Below are positions 27,715 through 36,376 of a DNA stretch of 64,000 nucleotides, piece by piece. The translations under genes and the position numbers were made by a program. The first letter of the stretch is position 1. Each line of letters opens with the position of its first letter. This DNA comes from Moraxellaceae bacterium (GTDB lineage Bacteria > Pseudomonadota > Gammaproteobacteria > Pseudomonadales > Moraxellaceae), in NCBI GenBank assembly GCA_024234595.1, contig JACKNZ010000007.1:62001-126000 (forward strand). Reading direction: 5' to 3'. A model generated the notes under the pieces. It was given only the letters and a program-made list of their open reading frames with translations, did not search any database and was not told the DNA's origin.

Positions 27715-28206
27715 CTACCGTAAATAACTGTTTTGCCATCTCACTAAGGCATCTAATAATAATGGCCATGCTAAGAAAGAAGTCGCAACCGTGATGAGAT
27801 AATTGAATGATTGTGCAACGCTTAACTCACCAAACAACAACCATATAGCTAGACGCAAAACGATTGCTATGAGCAATAAAAACATCACTAAGACTGTTTT
27901 TTCCACGCCATTAAACATCATATAGTTGCGCCCTAAACGCCGACTTAAATAGACAACTACCGCACAGGATATGCCGTAACTCCCTAACAAACTGCCTGTA
28001 CTTAAGTCCCAAAGCAATCCAATGCCAAAAGCAATCCATACCCCTATGTATTGAGGGTAATATAACGACCAAAAAACTAGCCACAAGGCCAACCAATCTG
28101 GTCGAAAATAACGCCATTCCAACACAATTGGCCAAAACGACAATAACAGAATGGTGGCTAAACTCAAGGCCATTGCTCGATAGATTGCAAGTCCTTTGGT
28201 ATTCAT
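27715..28206 (-). CDS. mreD: Rod shape-determining protein MreD
   Basis: A 163-residue hydrophobic protein with five or so predicted membrane helices and the family stretches WPIVLEWRYFRPDWLALWLVFW near the N-terminus and GLLWDLSTGSLLGSYG near residues 58-74. MreD is an inner-membrane part of the elongasome that works with MreC, MreB, RodA and PBP2 in side-wall peptidoglycan growth. Its ATG overlaps the mreC stop by 4 bp (ATGA), so the two are translationally coupled. Start and identity are firm. Confidence 0.95.
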   Translation of the reverse strand: MNTKGLAIYRAMALSLATILLLSFWPIVLEWRYFRPDWLALWLVFWSLYYPQYIGVWIAFGIGLLWDLSTGSLLGSYGISCAVVVYLSRRLGRNYMMFNGVEKTVLVMFLLLIAIVLRLAIWLLFGELSVAQSFNYLITVATSFLAWPLLLDALVRWQNSYLR

Positions 28207-29105
28207 TTGGCACTATCTTGATTAGGTATAGTGGGCAGCATTTCGATTTTGATGGGTGGCAATGCGGCTTGTTTAAATAACACTATCACATGTTGACTAC
28301 TTTCGAGGTGTGCTAAGGGTTGGGCAAATACTTGCGCAAAGGCTTTGCCCGTTCTTTTGTTTATATCAGAGACTTTGGCAACAGGATAACCAGCTGGGAA
28401 ATACAAACCAGCTCCCGATGTTTCTAAGATATCACCTTCTTTAACATCCATTGTTTCGGCGGCATATTCGAGCTTTAGGCGTTGAGTATCTCCTGTGCCT
28501 TTTAAAATAGCCCCTTGCTGTGTGCGTCGAATCCGCACAGGTAAAGCATGACGACTATCCGAAATTAACATCACCTGTGATAAACGGTGAGTGGACTCAA
28601 TCACTTGTCCCATCACACCAAAGGCATCTAAGACTGGGTAGCCCACTTTAATTCCTTCACGCAGGCCTTTGTTGAGCATAATGACATGGCGTTGTGGTTG
28701 AGGACTAGCTGACAATACTTGAGCATAAATAAAATCATCAGATAAACTCACACCAGAGTCCACTAAAGCACGCAAACGCATATTTTCGGCTTTTAATTCA
28801 CTCAATTGTTGTAATTGTACTGCCTTTTGCAATAACAAACTTTTGAGTAGCTTATTTTCTTGAACTAATTGCTGTTGTGAGCTCAATGCTTCATCTATTG
28901 CTTGATAAATACGCTGAGGATAACTTAATAAACGTAATACTGGCTCAAATAATTGCAGAGCATAGTGACGCACAGGTTCTATTTTTTCAGGATAACGCAC
29001 ATCGACCAACATCACACCAGCCGCTAGCAATATTACCGCCAATAAGCGATAACTTTGGCTAGAAAAGTGCTCAAAACGTCGCTTTTTTTGTTCAAAATGC
29101 GCCAA
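28203..29105 (-). CDS. mreC: Cell shape-determining protein MreC
   Basis: A 300-residue bitopic protein: N-terminal membrane helix (about residues 20-36), a coiled coil (about 65-110, rich in Gln/Leu) and the periplasmic beta-domain with VISASPQPQRHVIMLNKGLREGIKVGYPV and a later ETSGAGLYFPAGYPVAKV. MreC scaffolds the elongasome in the periplasm. The start is TTG with AAAGGATG upstream; the sequence MAHFEQKKRRFEH fits the basic cytoplasmic tail of the family. It is 23 bp downstream of mreB and overlaps mreD. Confidence 0.95.
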   Translation of the reverse strand: MAHFEQKKRRFEHFSSQSYRLLAVILLAAGVMLVDVRYPEKIEPVRHYALQLFEPVLRLLSYPQRIYQAIDEALSSQQQLVQENKLLKSLLLQKAVQLQQLSELKAENMRLRALVDSGVSLSDDFIYAQVLSASPQPQRHVIMLNKGLREGIKVGYPVLDAFGVMGQVIESTHRLSQVMLISDSRHALPVRIRRTQQGAILKGTGDTQRLKLEYAAETMDVKEGDILETSGAGLYFPAGYPVAKVSDINKRTGKAFAQVFAQPLAHLESSQHVIVLFKQAALPPIKIEMLPTIPNQDSAK

Positions 29106-29128
29106 AATAACATCCTTTAACTTTAGGC

Positions 29129-30178
29129 TTAATGCAAAAATAAGCTGTCATAGGCGATATTGTCTAAAAAAGCTAAGGCTTTACCCATGCCACGAATCAC
29201 ACAACTTTCGGCATCATCGGCAATAATCATAGGCAGTCCCACTTCTTGGCTCAATAATTTGTCTAAATGACGCAGTTTTGCGCCGCCTCCTGTTAAAACA
29301 ATCCCTCGCTCAGCAATATCTCCCGACAGTTCGGCTGGCATATCCTCTAGGGCATTTTTAATGGCATTGATAATGGTATTTAAGGGGTCTTGTAGTACAG
29401 CCGATATTTCTTTGGCGGTCACCTTAATGGCGGTTGGCACACCTGCTGCCAACTGCCGTCCACGAACTTCCATATCTTGGTTTTCATCCTCTGCTAAGAC
29501 TAAAGCCATACCCAATTCTTGCTTAATATGTTCTGCAGTCGCTTCGCCAATCAAGCAGCCATATTGACGACGAATATAGGTTGCAATGCGCTCATTTAGG
29601 GTGTCGCCTGCTATTCGCAAAGAGTCCGAATAGACTGTCCCTAATAAAGAAATCACGCCAATTTCGGTAGTACCAGCACCAATATTCACCACCATTGAGC
29701 CGCAAGCTTGGTCTATCGGCAACCCTGCGCCAATGGCGGCCGCCATTGCTTGCTGAATCAAACGTATTTCGTTAGCCCCTGCACCATCTACTGCTTCTTT
29801 GACCGCACGATATTCTAATAAGGTCGCTTTGGCAGGCACACTGACCAATATTCGCATATTAGTTTTGACTCGGGTTTTGATGTTGGCCTGACGCAAAAAA
29901 TATTGTAATAACACTTCGGTCATTTCTAAGTCAGCAATCACCCCATCTTTTAAGGGGCGAATGGCATTCAGACCCATTGGTGTACGTCCAAGCATATCCT
30001 TGGCATCCTGACCCACAGCGGCAATATGTCGTCCACCCGAATCATAACTTTGTCTAATTGCTACAACCGTTGGCTGCTGCAACACCACACCGCGTTTGGC
30101 AACATAAATGGCGGTATTAGCTGTACCTAAGTCAACAGCCACATCGGTCGAAAACAACTTTAAAATGCGCTTTAACAT
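29129..30178 (-). CDS. mreB: Rod shape-determining actin homologue MreB
   Basis: A 349-residue bacterial actin that polymerises beneath the inner membrane and guides side-wall synthesis. The phosphate-1 loop VDLGTANTAIYV lies near residue 15, MVVNIGAGTTEIG near 160 and GIVLTGGGAKLRHLDKLL near 285. The ATG at 30178 (MLKRILKLFSTDVAVDLG) has AGGG upstream and gives the usual length; an upstream in-frame ATG at 30271 would add 31 hydrophobic residues not found in the family. The phosphate-2 loop reads NIGAGTTE where most homologues have DIGGGTTE, a modest divergence. First gene of mreBCD-maf, divergent from gatC. Confidence 0.96.
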   Translation of the reverse strand: MLKRILKLFSTDVAVDLGTANTAIYVAKRGVVLQQPTVVAIRQSYDSGGRHIAAVGQDAKDMLGRTPMGLNAIRPLKDGVIADLEMTEVLLQYFLRQANIKTRVKTNMRILVSVPAKATLLEYRAVKEAVDGAGANEIRLIQQAMAAAIGAGLPIDQACGSMVVNIGAGTTEIGVISLLGTVYSDSLRIAGDTLNERIATYIRRQYGCLIGEATAEHIKQELGMALVLAEDENQDMEVRGRQLAAGVPTAIKVTAKEISAVLQDPLNTIINAIKNALEDMPAELSGDIAERGIVLTGGGAKLRHLDKLLSQEVGLPMIIADDAESCVIRGMGKALAFLDNIAYDSLFLH

Positions 30179-30289
30179 AAAGACCCTAATTAAGAATGAG
30201 TTTGTTACCCAAATGATAAAAAATCTAATTGTCACAAACTTTAACGAAATGCTGTATGTTGAACAAGTCAAGTTAATTAAAATAAAAGC

Positions 30290-30319
30290 TTGTTTTGTAT
30301 TTTATCAGTCTGTGATAAT
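30290..30319 (+). promoter_or_regulatory. Putative sigma-70 promoter of gatCAB
   Basis: TTGTTT (30290-30295) and GATAAT (30314-30319) are separated by 18 bp, with the gatC ATG 37 bp downstream. It lies in the 178-bp divergent gap between mreB and gatC. Confidence 0.45.
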
Positions 30320-30356
30320 TTGCAGGCGTTTAATTTTGACTTAGATAGAAAAAATC

Positions 30357-30644
30357 ATGGCTGTAACTCTTAACGATATTAACAAAATTGCTCACTTAGC
30401 GCGTTTAGGCTTAAGTGATGAGGAAAAATCGCGCTATACCGATAGCTTAAATAATATTTTAGGCTTAATTGATGACCTGCAAGCCGTCAATACACAAGGC
30501 ATTGAGCCTTTAGCTCATGCGGTTGATGTGACTCAACCTTTACGTCCTGATGTAGTGACTGAAACCAATCAACGTGATGCTTATCAAAAAATTGCACCTG
30601 CGGTACAAGAAGGTTTGTATTTAGTACCTAAGGTCATTGAATAA
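30357..30644 (+). CDS. gatC: Asp-tRNA(Asn)/Glu-tRNA(Gln) amidotransferase subunit C
   Basis: A 95-residue GatC, the small subunit that wraps between GatA and GatB and stabilises the GatCAB complex. Typical stretches are present: IAHLARLGLSDEEKSRY at residues 11-27, LNNILGLIDDLQAVNTQGIEP at 31-51, and LRPDVV near 62. Length is normal. First gene of gatC-gatA-gatB; a palindromic repeat cluster separates it from gatA by 142 bp. No strong Shine-Dalgarno precedes the ATG. Confidence 0.96.
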   Translation: MAVTLNDINKIAHLARLGLSDEEKSRYTDSLNNILGLIDDLQAVNTQGIEPLAHAVDVTQPLRPDVVTETNQRDAYQKIAPAVQEGLYLVPKVIE

Positions 30645-30666
30645 GATTCTTTTATGAGTATTTAGC

Positions 30667-30746
30667 TCCCTCGCCCCCTAGGGGAGAGGGTTGGGGTGAG
30701 GGGCATATAAAACCCCACCCTAGCCCTCCCCTTAAAAAGGGAGGGA
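30667..30746. repeat. CCCTC/GGGTTGGGG-type palindromic intergenic repeats
   Basis: Two hairpin-forming modules in the gatC-gatA gap: CTCCCTCGCCCCCTAGGGGA with GAGGGTTGGGGTGAGGGG, then CCCCACCCTAGCCCTCCCC with AAGGGAGGG. Related modules occur at 35209-35260 and 39828-39893. This sequence family is widespread between bacterial genes. Here it lies within an apparent operon and would form hairpins in the gatCAB transcript. Confidence 0.75.
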
Positions 30747-30786
30747 ATTTCATCTTTATTTTTGGCAACCCAAATTAAGGTTTACC

Positions 30787-32244
30787 ATGTTACACACCTA
30801 TACCTTAGCCGCTCTGCGTGACGGCTTAGCCCGTGGCGATTTTTCTAGCCGCGAGCTAACTCAACATTTTTTACAACGTATTAGCCAATACGATAGCTCA
30901 CTCAATAGCTTTATTACTGTTTGTGCCGACCAAGCTTTAGGTCAAGCTGATGCCGCCGATGCCGCTCGTGCTCAAGGCACTGCTCATGCCTTAGCAGGCA
31001 TTCCGATTGCACAAAAAGACATTTTTTGTACCCAAGGCGTAAAAACCACTTGTGCTTCAAAAATGCTCGATAACTTTATTAGTCCTTATAATGCCACGGT
31101 GATTAGCAAAAGTGAGGCGGCAGGCTTAGTGATGTTGGGTAAAACCAATATGGATGAGTTTGCGATGGGTTCTTCTAACGAAACCAGTTATTACGGTGGC
31201 GTTAAAAATCCTTGGGACTTAACAAAAGTTCCGGGTGGCTCGTCTGGTGGTTCTGCGGCCTCTGTAGCCGCTCGTTTAGCACCTGCCGCAACAGGCACAG
31301 ATACAGGCGGTTCTATTCGTCAACCTGCGGCATTGTGTAACTTAACAGGTCTAAAACCGACTTATGGCCGTATTTCCCGCTGGGGCATGATTGCCTTCGC
31401 CTCTAGTTTAGACCAAGCTGGGCCAATGACCCAAACCGCAGAAGATGCCGCTTTATTAATGAATGTGATGTCTGGCCATGATGCTAAAGACTCAACCAGC
31501 ATTAACACCGCTGTACCAGACTACACCGCCACCTTAAATCAAGATTTAACAGGTTTACGCATTGGTATTCCCAAACAGTATTTTGGTGAAGGTTTAGATG
31601 GCCAAGTTGAACAAGTGGTCAGAGACGCCTTAAAAGAATTAGAAAAACTTGGGGCAATTTTGGTGGATATTGATTTACCCAACACAGGTTTATCTGTACC
31701 TGCTTATTATGTGATTGCCCCTGCCGAAGCCTCTAGCAACTTATCGCGTTTTGATGGGGTGCGCTTTGGTTATCGTTGTGAAAATCCTGTTGATTTAACC
31801 GATTTATACAAACGCTCTCGTGGTGAAGGTTTTGGTAGTGAAGTCAAACGCCGTATTATGATTGGGACTTATGCTTTATCGGCTGGCTACTATGATGCTT
31901 ATTATTTACAAGCCCAAAAAGTTCGTCGTTTAATTCAACAAGACTTTGCTAATGCGTTTGCTCAATGTGATGTGATTGCTGGCCCAACCTCACCGTCTGT
32001 TGCTTTTGGTTTTGGTGAAAAAAATGCCAACCCGATTGCCATGTATTTATCCGACATTTACACCATCGCCACCAACTTAGCTGGCTTACCTGCGATGAGC
32101 ATTCCTGCAGGCTTTAGCCAAAAATTACCCGTTGGTTTGCAATTAATTGGTAATTACTGGCAAGAAGCACAATTATTAAATGTTGCCCATCGTTATCAAC
32201 AAGTGACCACATGGCATAAAGAATTGCCTGAACAATTTGCTTAA
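30787..32244 (+). CDS. gatA: Asp-tRNA(Asn)/Glu-tRNA(Gln) amidotransferase subunit A
   Basis: A 485-residue amidase-signature enzyme that releases ammonia from glutamine for transamidation of mischarged tRNA. The Ser-cisSer-Lys triad is visible: K77 in IAQKDIF, S152 in PGGSSGGSAA and S176 in TDTGGSIRQP, at the spacing expected for GatA. Length matches the family. It lies 12 bp before gatB. Presence of GatCAB implies that this organism forms Gln-tRNA and/or Asn-tRNA indirectly; which one cannot be told from the window. Confidence 0.97.
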   Translation: MLHTYTLAALRDGLARGDFSSRELTQHFLQRISQYDSSLNSFITVCADQALGQADAADAARAQGTAHALAGIPIAQKDIFCTQGVKTTCASKMLDNFISPYNATVISKSEAAGLVMLGKTNMDEFAMGSSNETSYYGGVKNPWDLTKVPGGSSGGSAASVAARLAPAATGTDTGGSIRQPAALCNLTGLKPTYGRISRWGMIAFASSLDQAGPMTQTAEDAALLMNVMSGHDAKDSTSINTAVPDYTATLNQDLTGLRIGIPKQYFGEGLDGQVEQVVRDALKELEKLGAILVDIDLPNTGLSVPAYYVIAPAEASSNLSRFDGVRFGYRCENPVDLTDLYKRSRGEGFGSEVKRRIMIGTYALSAGYYDAYYLQAQKVRRLIQQDFANAFAQCDVIAGPTSPSVAFGFGEKNANPIAMYLSDIYTIATNLAGLPAMSIPAGFSQKLPVGLQLIGNYWQEAQLLNVAHRYQQVTTWHKELPEQFA

Positions 32245-32256
32245 GAGGAACATTCT

Positions 32257-33699
32257 ATGTCATGGGAAACTGTGATTGGTTTAGAAATACACGTACAGTT
32301 AGCAACCAATAGTAAAATTTTTTCGGGCAGTGACACCAGTTTTGGCGCACAAGCCAACACCCAAGCCAGCTTAATTGATTTGGGTATGCCTGGTGTATTG
32401 CCTGTGCTTAACCAAGAAGCCGTAAATATGGCGATTCGTTTTGGTTTAGGCGTTGATGCACACATTGGCAAAACCAGTATTTTTGCCCGTAAAAACTACT
32501 TTTATCCTGACCTACCCAAAGGTTATCAAATTTCGCAATTTGAACACCCTATTGTGGGCAAAGGTCATTTGGATATTGTTTTAGAAGATGGTAGCACCAA
32601 GCGTATTGGCATTACTCGCGCCCACTTAGAAGAAGATGCTGGCAAATCTTTACATGAAGATTTTGCAGGCATGTCAGGCATTGACTTAAACCGTGCAGGT
32701 ACACCGTTATTAGAAATCGTCTCTGAACCCGATATGCGCTCTGCTAAAGAAGCCGTTGCCTATGTCAAAGCCATTCATTCGATTATCCGTTATTTGGGTA
32801 TTTCGGATGGTAACATGGCTGAAGGCTCGATGCGTTGTGACTGTAACGTGTCTTTGCGTTATAAAGGCGAAGAAAAGTTTGGCACACGCCGTGAAATCAA
32901 AAACGTTAACTCCTTTAAGTTTATTGAAAAAGCGATTAACAGCGAAATTGAATGGCAAATGGACGAATTAGAGTCTGGTCGTGCCATTCAACAAGCCACC
33001 GTGCTTTATGACCCAAACACCAACAAAACCCGCGCCATGCGTAGCAAAGAAGAAGCGAACGATTACCGCTACTTCCCAGACCCCGATTTGTTGCCTGTAG
33101 TGGTCAGTGAAGAGATGATTAACACGGTTCGAGCCACTTTGCCCGAATTGCCCACGGCTAAAAAAGCCCGTTTTATTAACGATTACGCCTTACCCGACTA
33201 TGATGCAGGCGTATTGGTTGCCCAACGCGAATTAGCGGATTATTTTGAGGCAGTAGTTAAAGCCGCCAATAATCAAGCCAAACAAGCGGCTAACTGGGTG
33301 ATGGTAGAATTGTTGGGTGCGCTTAACAAAGCCGAAAAAGACATTAGCCAATCACCTGTGAGTGCCGAGCAACTGGGTATGTTAATTAACCGTATTAACG
33401 ACAACACCATCTCGGGCAAAATTGCTAAACAAGTGTTTGGCTTTATGTTGGAACATGAAGGTAAATCGGTTGATGCGATTATTGCCGAACAAGGCTTAAA
33501 GCAAGAAACCGATACTGGTGCAATTGAAGCAGTGATTAAAGAAGTTTTAGCTGCCAATGCCAATATGGTGCAAGAGTACAAAGCAGGCAAAGAAAAAGCC
33601 TTTAATGGTTTGGTAGGACAAATTATGAAAGCATCTAAAGGCAAAGCTAATCCTGCGCAAGTGAATGAGCTTCTTAAAAAGCTGTTAAGTGAGAGCTAA
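32257..33699 (+). CDS. gatB: Asp-tRNA(Asn)/Glu-tRNA(Gln) amidotransferase subunit B
   Basis: A 480-residue GatB, the kinase/transamidase subunit that activates the mischarged aminoacyl-tRNA. Seen: the N-terminal WETVIGLEIHVQL, the signature AEGSMRCDCNVSL, KNVNSFKFIEKAI, and the C-terminal helical tail with GLVGQIMKASKGKANP. A strong GAGGA site precedes the ATG 12 bp after gatA. It ends the operon; no clear rho-independent terminator was found, and a repeat-rich gap follows. Confidence 0.97.
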   Translation: MSWETVIGLEIHVQLATNSKIFSGSDTSFGAQANTQASLIDLGMPGVLPVLNQEAVNMAIRFGLGVDAHIGKTSIFARKNYFYPDLPKGYQISQFEHPIVGKGHLDIVLEDGSTKRIGITRAHLEEDAGKSLHEDFAGMSGIDLNRAGTPLLEIVSEPDMRSAKEAVAYVKAIHSIIRYLGISDGNMAEGSMRCDCNVSLRYKGEEKFGTRREIKNVNSFKFIEKAINSEIEWQMDELESGRAIQQATVLYDPNTNKTRAMRSKEEANDYRYFPDPDLLPVVVSEEMINTVRATLPELPTAKKARFINDYALPDYDAGVLVAQRELADYFEAVVKAANNQAKQAANWVMVELLGALNKAEKDISQSPVSAEQLGMLINRINDNTISGKIAKQVFGFMLEHEGKSVDAIIAEQGLKQETDTGAIEAVIKEVLAANANMVQEYKAGKEKAFNGLVGQIMKASKGKANPAQVNELLKKLLSES

Positions 33700-33729
33700 A
33701 CACAAATGGCAACAAGGATGTTGCTGATA

Positions 33730-33788
33730 GGCTTCACTTCGACTTCGCTCAGTGAACAACATCTCGTTGGTTGCGCGGAGTCGAAACC
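33730..33788. repeat. TTCGAC...GTCGAA palindromic repeat
   Basis: CTTCGACTTCGCTCAGTGAAC on the left is matched by an inverted GCGCGGAGTCGAAACC on the right. The same family appears at 38812-38990. Confidence 0.65.
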
Positions 33789-33810
33789 AAACCTAACAAC
33801 CGTAGCAAGC

Positions 33811-33912
33811 GTAGGGCGGAATGCATTCCGCCATTTTCAAAATATGCAAAGCCTTTGATTGCCACTTCTGCTGATTTACCTATCAATAATGGCGCATTAC
33901 AATGCGCTCTAC
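33811..33912. repeat. Palindromic pair with GTAG / CTAC ends
   Basis: A hairpin of GGCGGAATGCATTCCGCC at the left end and GGCGCATTACAATGCGC at the right end are bounded by GTAG and CTAC, with about 58 bp between. A lone GGCGCAT hairpin of the same type is at 35264-35285. Confidence 0.6.
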
Positions 33913-34007
33913 TGCGCTTATCACCCAAATAACGATTTATTATTTTCTTAAACAACTTAAAACAGGTAAACTCCGCCCCTTTTCTGTGGTTTTAGGGCTT
34001 TTTTACC

Positions 34008-35195
34008 ATGACAACCGTGCCATTTACACTCAGCGACCAAGATGTCGAAAACTTTACCCAAGAAATTATGGCACTACGCCGCGCAGCCAATGAGCGTTTA
34101 AGTTTAGAGGACTTTAAACATCTCAAAAAAATTGAGCGTTGGGGCAAATTATCAAGCTTGGCAGGTTATGGCACAGCATGGATTGCCCCTAATCCCATTT
34201 CTGCGTTTTTGATGAGTCAAGGCAATGTCACTCGTTGGACAACCATCGCTCATCATGTGTTACACAAGGGCTTTGATAAAATTGAAGGCATTCCAGCGCG
34301 TTACACCAGCAAAGGTTTTGCTAAAGGTTGGCGACGTTTTTTAGACTGGAATGACTGGATGTTGCCAGACGCTTGGAGTAATGAGCATAACAAACTTCAT
34401 CATTATAACTTAGGCGAGGCGGCCGACCCCGACCAAGTTGAACTAAATTTAGAGTGGCTGCGCGACTCTAACTTACCCATGCCTGTACGTTATGCGGTTG
34501 TGGCATTGTTTGCGGCAACATGGAAGCCTTTATACTACGCTCCCAATACCCTAAAACATCTAAGAAGCACCAAAAATAATGTTTTAGGTCAAGAGCGTGA
34601 TTCAGCGACCTTAACCCAATTAGCGTTGTGGAATCCCTTAAACCCTGCGGCTCGTGATTTATGGTCACAATGCTTGTTACCCTATATTTTTGTTAAATTT
34701 GTGTTGATGCCTTTACTGTTTATCCCCTTAGGCCCTGTAGCGGTCGTTAACGTGTGGATTAACACTTTATTAGCTGAAATTATCAGTAATTTGCATGGCT
34801 TTTTGGTGGTTGTGCCTAATCATGCAGGCAATGATATTTTATTATTTGAAGAGACTGCCAATAACAAAAGCGAGTTCTTTTTAAGACAAATTACTGGCTC
34901 AACTAACTTTAAAACAGGTGGTGATTTTAATGACTTTTTACATGGCTGGTTAAACTATCAAATTGAACATCATTTGTGGCCAGATTTACCCATGAGCGAA
35001 TATCAACGTTTGCAGCCACAAGTTAAAGCCTTGTGTGAAAAATATGGTATTCCTTATGTGCAAGAATCGGTATGGGTACGTTTAAAGAAAACGGTGGATA
35101 TTATGGTGGGCAACGATGCAATGCCACGTCAAAAATCAGTCAGTAGTAATCAACGTAGCAGTCACAAAAACAAAACTGATGCTAGTGTCTGTTGA
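34008..35195 (+). CDS. Membrane fatty acid desaturase
   Basis: A 395-residue membrane diiron desaturase (FA_desaturase family). Histidine boxes are visible: HHVLH (residues 82-86), HNKLHH (127-132) and QIEHH (318-322), plus H263 in NLHGF and H272 in NHAGND. Hydrophobic segments near 160-180 and 225-265 fit membrane helices. The QxxHH third box resembles front-end/acyl-lipid desaturases, but there is no cytochrome b5 domain. It introduces a double bond into a fatty acyl chain; regiospecificity cannot be read from the sequence. Monocistronic, ending at a repeat and hairpin. Confidence 0.88.
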   Translation: MTTVPFTLSDQDVENFTQEIMALRRAANERLSLEDFKHLKKIERWGKLSSLAGYGTAWIAPNPISAFLMSQGNVTRWTTIAHHVLHKGFDKIEGIPARYTSKGFAKGWRRFLDWNDWMLPDAWSNEHNKLHHYNLGEAADPDQVELNLEWLRDSNLPMPVRYAVVALFAATWKPLYYAPNTLKHLRSTKNNVLGQERDSATLTQLALWNPLNPAARDLWSQCLLPYIFVKFVLMPLLFIPLGPVAVVNVWINTLLAEIISNLHGFLVVVPNHAGNDILLFEETANNKSEFFLRQITGSTNFKTGGDFNDFLHGWLNYQIEHHLWPDLPMSEYQRLQPQVKALCEKYGIPYVQESVWVRLKKTVDIMVGNDAMPRQKSVSSNQRSSHKNKTDASVC

Positions 35196-35208
35196 CGTTT
35201 GGTATTTG

Positions 35209-35260
35209 CCCTCACCCCAACCCTCTCTCACAAGAGAGGGAGAGAGCTAGAGTGAGGGTT
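35209..35260. repeat. CCCTCACCCC...GTGAGGG palindromic repeat
   Basis: An outer inverted repeat CCCTCAC / GTGAGGG encloses CCCTCTCTCACAAGAGAGGG, a hairpin. It lies directly after the desaturase stop and is of the same family as 30667-30746. Confidence 0.75.
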
Positions 35261-35263
35261 AAG

Positions 35264-35285
35264 ATGGCGCATTAACATGCGCCAT
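35264..35285. terminator. Hairpin between converging genes, possible bidirectional terminator
   Basis: A 9-bp perfect stem ATGGCGCAT / ATGCGCCAT with a 4-base loop lies between the desaturase (+) and the NadM-Nudix gene (-). Only a short T-rich tail (AGCTCTTT) follows on the plus strand, so termination strength is uncertain. Confidence 0.45.
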
Positions 35286-35291
35286 AGCTCT

Positions 35292-36308
35292 TTAATAAAT
35301 ACCCGTCATTGCTCTAATAATATCAAAATGGTCTTCAAATAACTGTTCGGGCTGCAAGGCCGATAATGGCAGCCAAAATGCCGCTTTAGCATCATCGCCA
35401 CCCTTCACCTTTGGCAAGACACTATCGGGCTTTAAATCAAACATAAACGCATGGGTAATGGTACGGCCACGCGCCGAGCGATATGGGTCATCAAACACCC
35501 GCTGCCCTTTTAAAGAACCATGCAACACAGGCTCAGGCACTTTAAGCCGTGTCTCCTCGCGCAGTTCACGAATACAGGCATTGATAAGGGTTTCTTGTTG
35601 GTCAACAAATCCACCAGGTAAGGCAAACAAGCCTTTACCTGGTCTAGCCTTGCGCTCTACCAACAATATATGCCCCGACTGCACCACAATGGCATCTACC
35701 GTCACAAACGTAGGTGTATATGGCGCAACCGACCATGCTTGTTTGTATTGAGCAATAAACGCTGCCTCACTCGCTAAATGTTGATACTGCTCATGGTGCA
35801 TAAAGTCACGCAAAAACTGTTGTGTACCGATGGGCAATAAATCTGTATTTGGCATTTGTCCTAATAAATAGTTATCGCGTAATGGCGTTGCTGACAAGGA
35901 TTGATGATTGTCCACGTCAACACTTTGCCATTGTGGAAATAAACGCAAATAATACGAACTGTGGTCTTTTTGATGACCAATCAGCCCAATACGCGCTGTT
36001 GATGTTCCGTGTTTGGCAACGACATGTTGTACCGCTTCTTGCACGTTTTTAACCCACATGGCATCGTTGTACAAACAATCATGCAAAGGCTGACAATGCA
36101 CACGCGCAGCTTCATCGGGTGTTAAACTGCCCAAAATCATTTGTGCGCGCTCTGCGACAGTAAATGGATTACGCGTATTGCGTGCTTGTTTTGCGGAGCC
36201 AATTAACACAATCACTTGCGCACTTTGGGCTAAGGCTTGTTTAAGTACCCTCAAATGTCCCACATGAAACGGCTGAAAACGGCCAATAAATACTAAAAAA
36301 TCGAACAT
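35292..36308 (-). CDS. Bifunctional NMN adenylyltransferase / Nudix hydrolase
   Basis: A 338-residue two-domain enzyme. The N-terminal nucleotidyltransferase domain shows FIGRFQPFHVGHL (residues 7-19, HxGH motif) and SATPLRDN (139-146), matching NadM-type NMN adenylyltransferases that make NAD. The C-terminal Nudix domain has the box GFVDQQETLINACIRELREE (about 233-252), usually an ADP-ribose pyrophosphatase in this fusion. The last Nudix Gly is replaced by Arg (EETRL rather than EExGL). The ATG at 36308 has a strong GGGGAG site; a longer frame to 36365 lacks one. The role in NAD synthesis or salvage is inferred from the fusion type. Confidence 0.88.
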   Translation of the reverse strand: MFDFLVFIGRFQPFHVGHLRVLKQALAQSAQVIVLIGSAKQARNTRNPFTVAERAQMILGSLTPDEAARVHCQPLHDCLYNDAMWVKNVQEAVQHVVAKHGTSTARIGLIGHQKDHSSYYLRLFPQWQSVDVDNHQSLSATPLRDNYLLGQMPNTDLLPIGTQQFLRDFMHHEQYQHLASEAAFIAQYKQAWSVAPYTPTFVTVDAIVVQSGHILLVERKARPGKGLFALPGGFVDQQETLINACIRELREETRLKVPEPVLHGSLKGQRVFDDPYRSARGRTITHAFMFDLKPDSVLPKVKGGDDAKAAFWLPLSALQPEQLFEDHFDIIRAMTGIY

Positions 36309-36376
36309 CGCAGGACTCCCCTGAAAATAGACACACACTCTATTGTATTTGTGTCCTTTAGCCAATTATATACATT

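Larger units (their letters stand above)
33700..34007. other. Gap holding two palindromic repeat elements
   Basis: The 308 bp between gatB and the desaturase gene hold the TTCGAC-type element (33730-33788) and the GTAGGGCGGAATGC-type element (33811-33912). The desaturase promoter should lie in the last 90 bp, where I see no convincing -35/-10 pair. No gene is supported. Confidence 0.6.
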
